From NCBI RefSeq assembly GCF_004519315.1, contig NZ_SOZE01000022.1, positions 1-64,000 of the forward strand: DNA of 64,000 nucleotides, read 5' to 3'. Position 1 is the first letter of the stretch, and every line of letters begins with the position of its first letter. The stretch is from Mucilaginibacter psychrotolerans. GTDB taxonomy: Bacteria; Bacteroidota; Bacteroidia; Sphingobacteriales; Sphingobacteriaceae. The translations under genes and the position numbers were made by a program. Of this stretch, positions 60,939 through 64,000 are shown one piece after another. Under the pieces are notes generated by a model, which saw only the letters and a list, made by a program, of their open reading frames with translations, had not been told where the DNA came from and searched no databases.

Positions 60939-61730
60939 ATGACGGAACAACATACACGGATTAGCCAGCTAAAAAACGAAATCGAACCCATTCGTGCGCA
61001 ACTCATCGCACACCCGCTTTACCATAACATCAGCAGTATTGATGACCTGCATGTATTTATGCAGCACCATGTATTCGCGGTATGGGATTTTATGTCGCTA
61101 CTGAAATCGCTTCAGCAGAATTTAACCTGTACCACCCTGCCCTGGATGCCCGTGGGTACCGCCAATACCCGCTACCTCATCAACGAAATAGTAACAGGCG
61201 AAGAAAGCGACGTAGACCATACCGGCAAGCGTACCAGCCACTTTGAACTGTACCTGCAAGCCATGGACCAGGCGGGCTGCGATGCATCGGCCATCTTATC
61301 GCTGTTTGCGCAACTAAGCACCCAACGTGATATAGACGACGCACTGGCAAACGCCGATATCCCCGAAGCTGCGCGTGCATTCGTAAGGCATACCTTCGAT
61401 GTAATTGCTACCGATAAAACACACCTTACTGCAGCCGTGTTTACCTTCGGCCGCGAGGATTTGATACCCGGCATGTTCATAGAAATGGTTAAAAAGCTGA
61501 ACGGGCAACTCCCGGGCAAAGTGGATATATTGCTATATTACCTGGAGCGCCATATAGAAGTAGATGGCGATCACCACAGCCAGTTGGCCTATCAAATGAC
61601 GGCCGAACTTTGCGGCGAAGATGATAGCAAATGGAGCGAAGCAACAACCGCCGTTAAAGCCGCCCTGCAAGCCAGGCTGGCCCTATGGGATGGCATACTG
61701 GCTTCCATAAAAGAGGAAGTGGCTGTTTAA
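60939..61730 (+). CDS. DUF3050 family protein (heme-oxygenase-like fold)
   Basis: This 263-residue all-helical protein has LIAHPLYHNISSIDDLHVFM, then HVFAVWDFMSLLKSL and NEIVTGEESD. These His/Glu residues fit the heme-oxygenase-like diiron or cofactor fold of DUF3050. The reaction is unknown. Confidence 0.88.
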   Translation: MTEQHTRISQLKNEIEPIRAQLIAHPLYHNISSIDDLHVFMQHHVFAVWDFMSLLKSLQQNLTCTTLPWMPVGTANTRYLINEIVTGEESDVDHTGKRTSHFELYLQAMDQAGCDASAILSLFAQLSTQRDIDDALANADIPEAARAFVRHTFDVIATDKTHLTAAVFTFGREDLIPGMFIEMVKKLNGQLPGKVDILLYYLERHIEVDGDHHSQLAYQMTAELCGEDDSKWSEATTAVKAALQARLALWDGILASIKEEVAV

Positions 61731-61755
61731 GCTTGCCCTGCTATTTATTATTTGG

Positions 61756-62637
61756 CTAAGCCAACACGCCTTTATAACCCTCGGGGAAAACCAGCAGGGG
61801 TACATCTACAGCTTTTGCCAGGTGTTGGGTGTGGCTGCCTTTTAACAGCCTGGTAAGGAACGGTTGCTGGCGGTGTACCATGGCCAGCATATCCACCTGC
61901 CCATGTTCGGCAAGCCAAGCCAGGCCCTCGTTAACCTGGTTATTTTGTACACCGCGGTAGTATATGCGCGGGTAATTTATCTTACAGGTTACATCGCGCA
62001 AAAAGCTGTCTACGCGATGTTGCTGCGCCGCCACATCTTCAATCTCGGCATTTACATGAGTTATCAGTATTTCGGCATTAAATAACCGGGCCATGCCCGC
62101 CAGCGATTGCAAAACCTCCAGATCGTCCTCGCTCAAATCAGTCGCAAACGCTATTTTTTTAATGCCTTTAAAGGTAGCGTGTGCAGGTATCAGCAGTATG
62201 GGAAAATCGGCCTTGCTGATCATCTCGCGGCTGTTACTCCCAAAAAGCAGCCGGTTAAAATCTCCTGCGCCCGACATCCCCATGATCACCAAATTGGCTT
62301 TATCAGCTGCAACCAACTCTTTTACGTAAGTTACCACCTCACCGGCATCACTGGCGTGCTCTATTTTGGGGTAAAAACTACCCTCCCCGCCCGCAGCCTC
62401 CTGCTCTTTAGATAAGGTTTTGGTTAGGTAATCCAGCTCAGCCTCTGCATCATTCTTTAGCGTACCGTAATCTTCCAGCGGCCATGCCACCTGCCCGGCC
62501 ATTACGTAATCTGCAGGCACCTTTATGGCATTACAAAACTTAATGCCTGCTTTTAATTTCTGAGCAATGTGTACGGCATACTTTGCCGCATTATATGCAG
62601 CGGGCGAGAAGTCGGTAGGGATGAGTATTTTTTTCAT
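61756..62637 (-). CDS. tandem universal stress protein
   Basis: This 293-residue protein consists of two Usp domains. The first (1-150) begins with KILIPTDFSPAAYNAAKYA and has the ATP-binding motif GMSGAGDFNRLLFGSNS. The second (155-290) has KIAFATDLSEDDLEVL and a shorter G-loop (LLKGSHTQHLAK). Such proteins support survival under stress. Confidence 0.92.
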   Translation of the reverse strand: MKKILIPTDFSPAAYNAAKYAVHIAQKLKAGIKFCNAIKVPADYVMAGQVAWPLEDYGTLKNDAEAELDYLTKTLSKEQEAAGGEGSFYPKIEHASDAGEVVTYVKELVAADKANLVIMGMSGAGDFNRLLFGSNSREMISKADFPILLIPAHATFKGIKKIAFATDLSEDDLEVLQSLAGMARLFNAEILITHVNAEIEDVAAQQHRVDSFLRDVTCKINYPRIYYRGVQNNQVNEGLAWLAEHGQVDMLAMVHRQQPFLTRLLKGSHTQHLAKAVDVPLLVFPEGYKGVLA

Positions 62638-62769
62638 GATATGCCTGAATTTTTTACTGATGCTAATTTTGCCAGAAAACCGCTTTTATGGAATGACGAC
62701 CATCATAAATTATTTCTGATTTTGGTGACGCTCGTCACTTATTACCATTAAACCCAACAAGGCTAAACG

Positions 62770-64000
62770 CTACCGCGTGGTAGCAACGGCTTTGTTTGCG
62801 CCGTAAAGCGCCAGTTCCAGGCTGGCATCCAGGTTATAGATATCTTTATAGGTAACCACTTCGCCGTTCTTCACCTGGCAGGTAAGGTAGGTTATAGCAA
62901 GGGGCACGGCCTTTTTCAGGTAAAACGTTTTGGTTTGATACGCATTTATTGCTTTTTGCATGGCAGCTACTTTATCAGCACTGCCATCATTTTGCAACAG
63001 CGCAGCGGCAAGTTTATCGGCAAATTGTACGCGTACGCAACCTAAGCTTAACGCCCGTTCGGGTTTGCCAAACAGTTTTTGCTCGGGGGTATCTTGCAGG
63101 TATATGTTATACACATTGGTAAAACGGAACACCACCGCGCCGAGCGCGTTATCGCAACCTGATGATTGCCTGGCGTAGTACCTGCCCGGCCTTTGTTTTA
63201 TTTTAATGAGGTATTCCTTGTTTGGGTGAATAAGCTCGCCCTCGTAATTATAAATGGCGTAATTATTTGCAGCCAGGTAGTTAACATCTTTAATGGCCTT
63301 TGGCAGCAATTCATTCGCAAATATTTTAGCGGGCACTTTCGGTTCCGGTGCGGTGGTAAAATACTTTATCCGGCTTTGCAGGCTCGGCGTTGGGTTGCCG
63401 GGCTTGCCAACAATTACCCTGAAAGTATCGATGCTGCTTGCGTGGTAAAAGTTGAGCACGTATGATGGTATGTTTACCTGTATGCCGTTCAGCGTATCCA
63501 CATCAGCCCAGCGTAAACGCTCCATATTAATGGCCATTTTGCGTATAAGGGCTTCGGGCGTTTCATAGCAGTCTTCCTGGTAAAGCCCGGTAAGCAAATG
63601 CATTTGATACTGTAGTTGGTTATACCAGGCATTTTTTGGTTGCGCGCTTAATACTACCTCCATCAGGTCGGTACTTTGCATGGCTTGCTTAAGCAAGGCC
63701 ACCGCTTTAAAACTACCTGCTTTATCCAAATCAATTTTTGCTGCCGGGTATTGGGGGTTCAGCTTGCCGTAATGCAGGTGATTGATAAAGGTAAGTATGG
63801 CATCGGTCAGCATGATATCGTATCGGGCCTGGCGATCTGCCGGCACGGTATTGGGTCGCTCCAAAATATCGTGCAGGGTAGTATATAAAAGTTCGTTTGG
63901 ATGATAAGCCTCATGTGTGAGCCCAAACTGCAGCACGCAATCCATCATGAGCATAGCCGCCCATGCCTGCTTGCCATTGTTGCTGCCGGCAACCCAATTT
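62770..64000 (-). CDS. L,D-transpeptidase-like protein, 5' end outside the window
   Basis: The frame stays open to the window edge (at least 409 codons), so the start is beyond 64000. It resembles YcbB-type L,D-transpeptidases: the C-terminal YkuD-like region has NALGAVVFRFTNVYNIYLQDTP and RALSLGCVRV, where Cys is the nucleophile. In the usual YcbB motif the position in IYLQDTP is His (LHDTP). Here it is Gln, so catalysis may be lost or changed. It would link peptidoglycan or lipoprotein in the periplasm. Confidence 0.82.
   Translation of the reverse strand, partial: NWVAGSNNGKQAWAAMLMMDCVLQFGLTHEAYHPNELLYTTLHDILERPNTVPADRQARYDIMLTDAILTFINHLHYGKLNPQYPAAKIDLDKAGSFKAVALLKQAMQSTDLMEVVLSAQPKNAWYNQLQYQMHLLTGLYQEDCYETPEALIRKMAINMERLRWADVDTLNGIQVNIPSYVLNFYHASSIDTFRVIVGKPGNPTPSLQSRIKYFTTAPEPKVPAKIFANELLPKAIKDVNYLAANNYAIYNYEGELIHPNKEYLIKIKQRPGRYYARQSSGCDNALGAVVFRFTNVYNIYLQDTPEQKLFGKPERALSLGCVRVQFADKLAAALLQNDGSADKVAAMQKAINAYQTKTFYLKKAVPLAITYLTCQVKNGEVVTYKDIYNLDASLELALYGANKAVATTR

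Overview
The window looks like a chromosomal segment of a Bacteroidota bacterium of the family Sphingobacteriaceae, most likely Mucilaginibacter or a close relative. This is judged from gene content and style: ECF sigma factors paired with membrane anti-sigma proteins, outer-membrane beta-barrels with CarboxypepD_reg-like domains, GH3 and GH16 glycosidases, DUF2027-Smr, YtxH and DUF1343/NamZ proteins, putative TAnnTTTG-type -7 promoter elements, and many short intergenic repeat families. No rRNA, tRNA, CRISPR array, transposase or prophage was found.

The most remarkable part is 0.2-11.7 kb. A GAF histidine kinase and a manganese catalase are followed by a minus-strand operon encoding a complete stressosome core, read in the order RsbR, RsbS, RsbT, an RsbT-like ATPase fused to an RsbX-type phosphatase, and a histidine kinase with a degenerate RsbT-like N-terminus. 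Head to head with it, across a 0.56 kb intergenic region, lies a plus-strand operon for a two-domain KaiC ATPase, two KaiB proteins and a PAS histidine kinase. The window has no RsbU/V/W, SigB, KaiA or response regulator, so the output of both modules is unknown. I regard this Rsb-Kai locus as the leading candidate for a poorly described system.

From 11.9 to 31 kb come mostly single housekeeping or accessory genes: an enoyl-CoA hydratase, the CbpA/CbpM co-chaperone pair, an acyltransferase, a cupin, GNAT acetyltransferases, a YdeI-like protein, a GH16 glucanase, a metallophosphoesterase, a stand-alone ABC ATPase, a HAD phosphatase, an MBL-fold hydrolase, a ROK regulator, and small secreted or lipoprotein genes. 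Two loci here and at 31.4-31.9 kb carry single in-frame stops (24.15-24.84 kb and 31.37-31.86 kb).

From 31 to 52 kb there is a GH3 beta-glucosidase, an ECF sigma/anti-sigma pair, a large outer-membrane beta-barrel protein, a YceI protein, an alpha/beta hydrolase, a Gfo/Idh/MocA oxidoreductase, DUF2027-Smr, an M1 metallopeptidase, an N-acetylmuramoyl-L-alanine amidase and a polysaccharide pyruvyl transferase. From 52 to 64 kb come MnmD, MazG (preceded by eleven perfect 7-bp tandem repeats), an ECF sigma factor with an apparent dual-membrane-spanning anti-sigma protein and an outer-membrane barrel, an FtsX-type permease, NamZ, methionyl-tRNA formyltransferase, a DUF3050 protein, a tandem universal stress protein, and an L,D-transpeptidase-like gene cut by the window edge.

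The intergenic DNA is rich in dispersed repeats. They include approximately 95-150 bp palindromes with CTCGCAATGACG-like ends (four copies), CACCGATT arrays, AATCCTG/AATCGTG arrays, CCTCTC/GGGGAG palindromes and a CTTTGTG element. All annotations are from reading the sequence; no database search was run.
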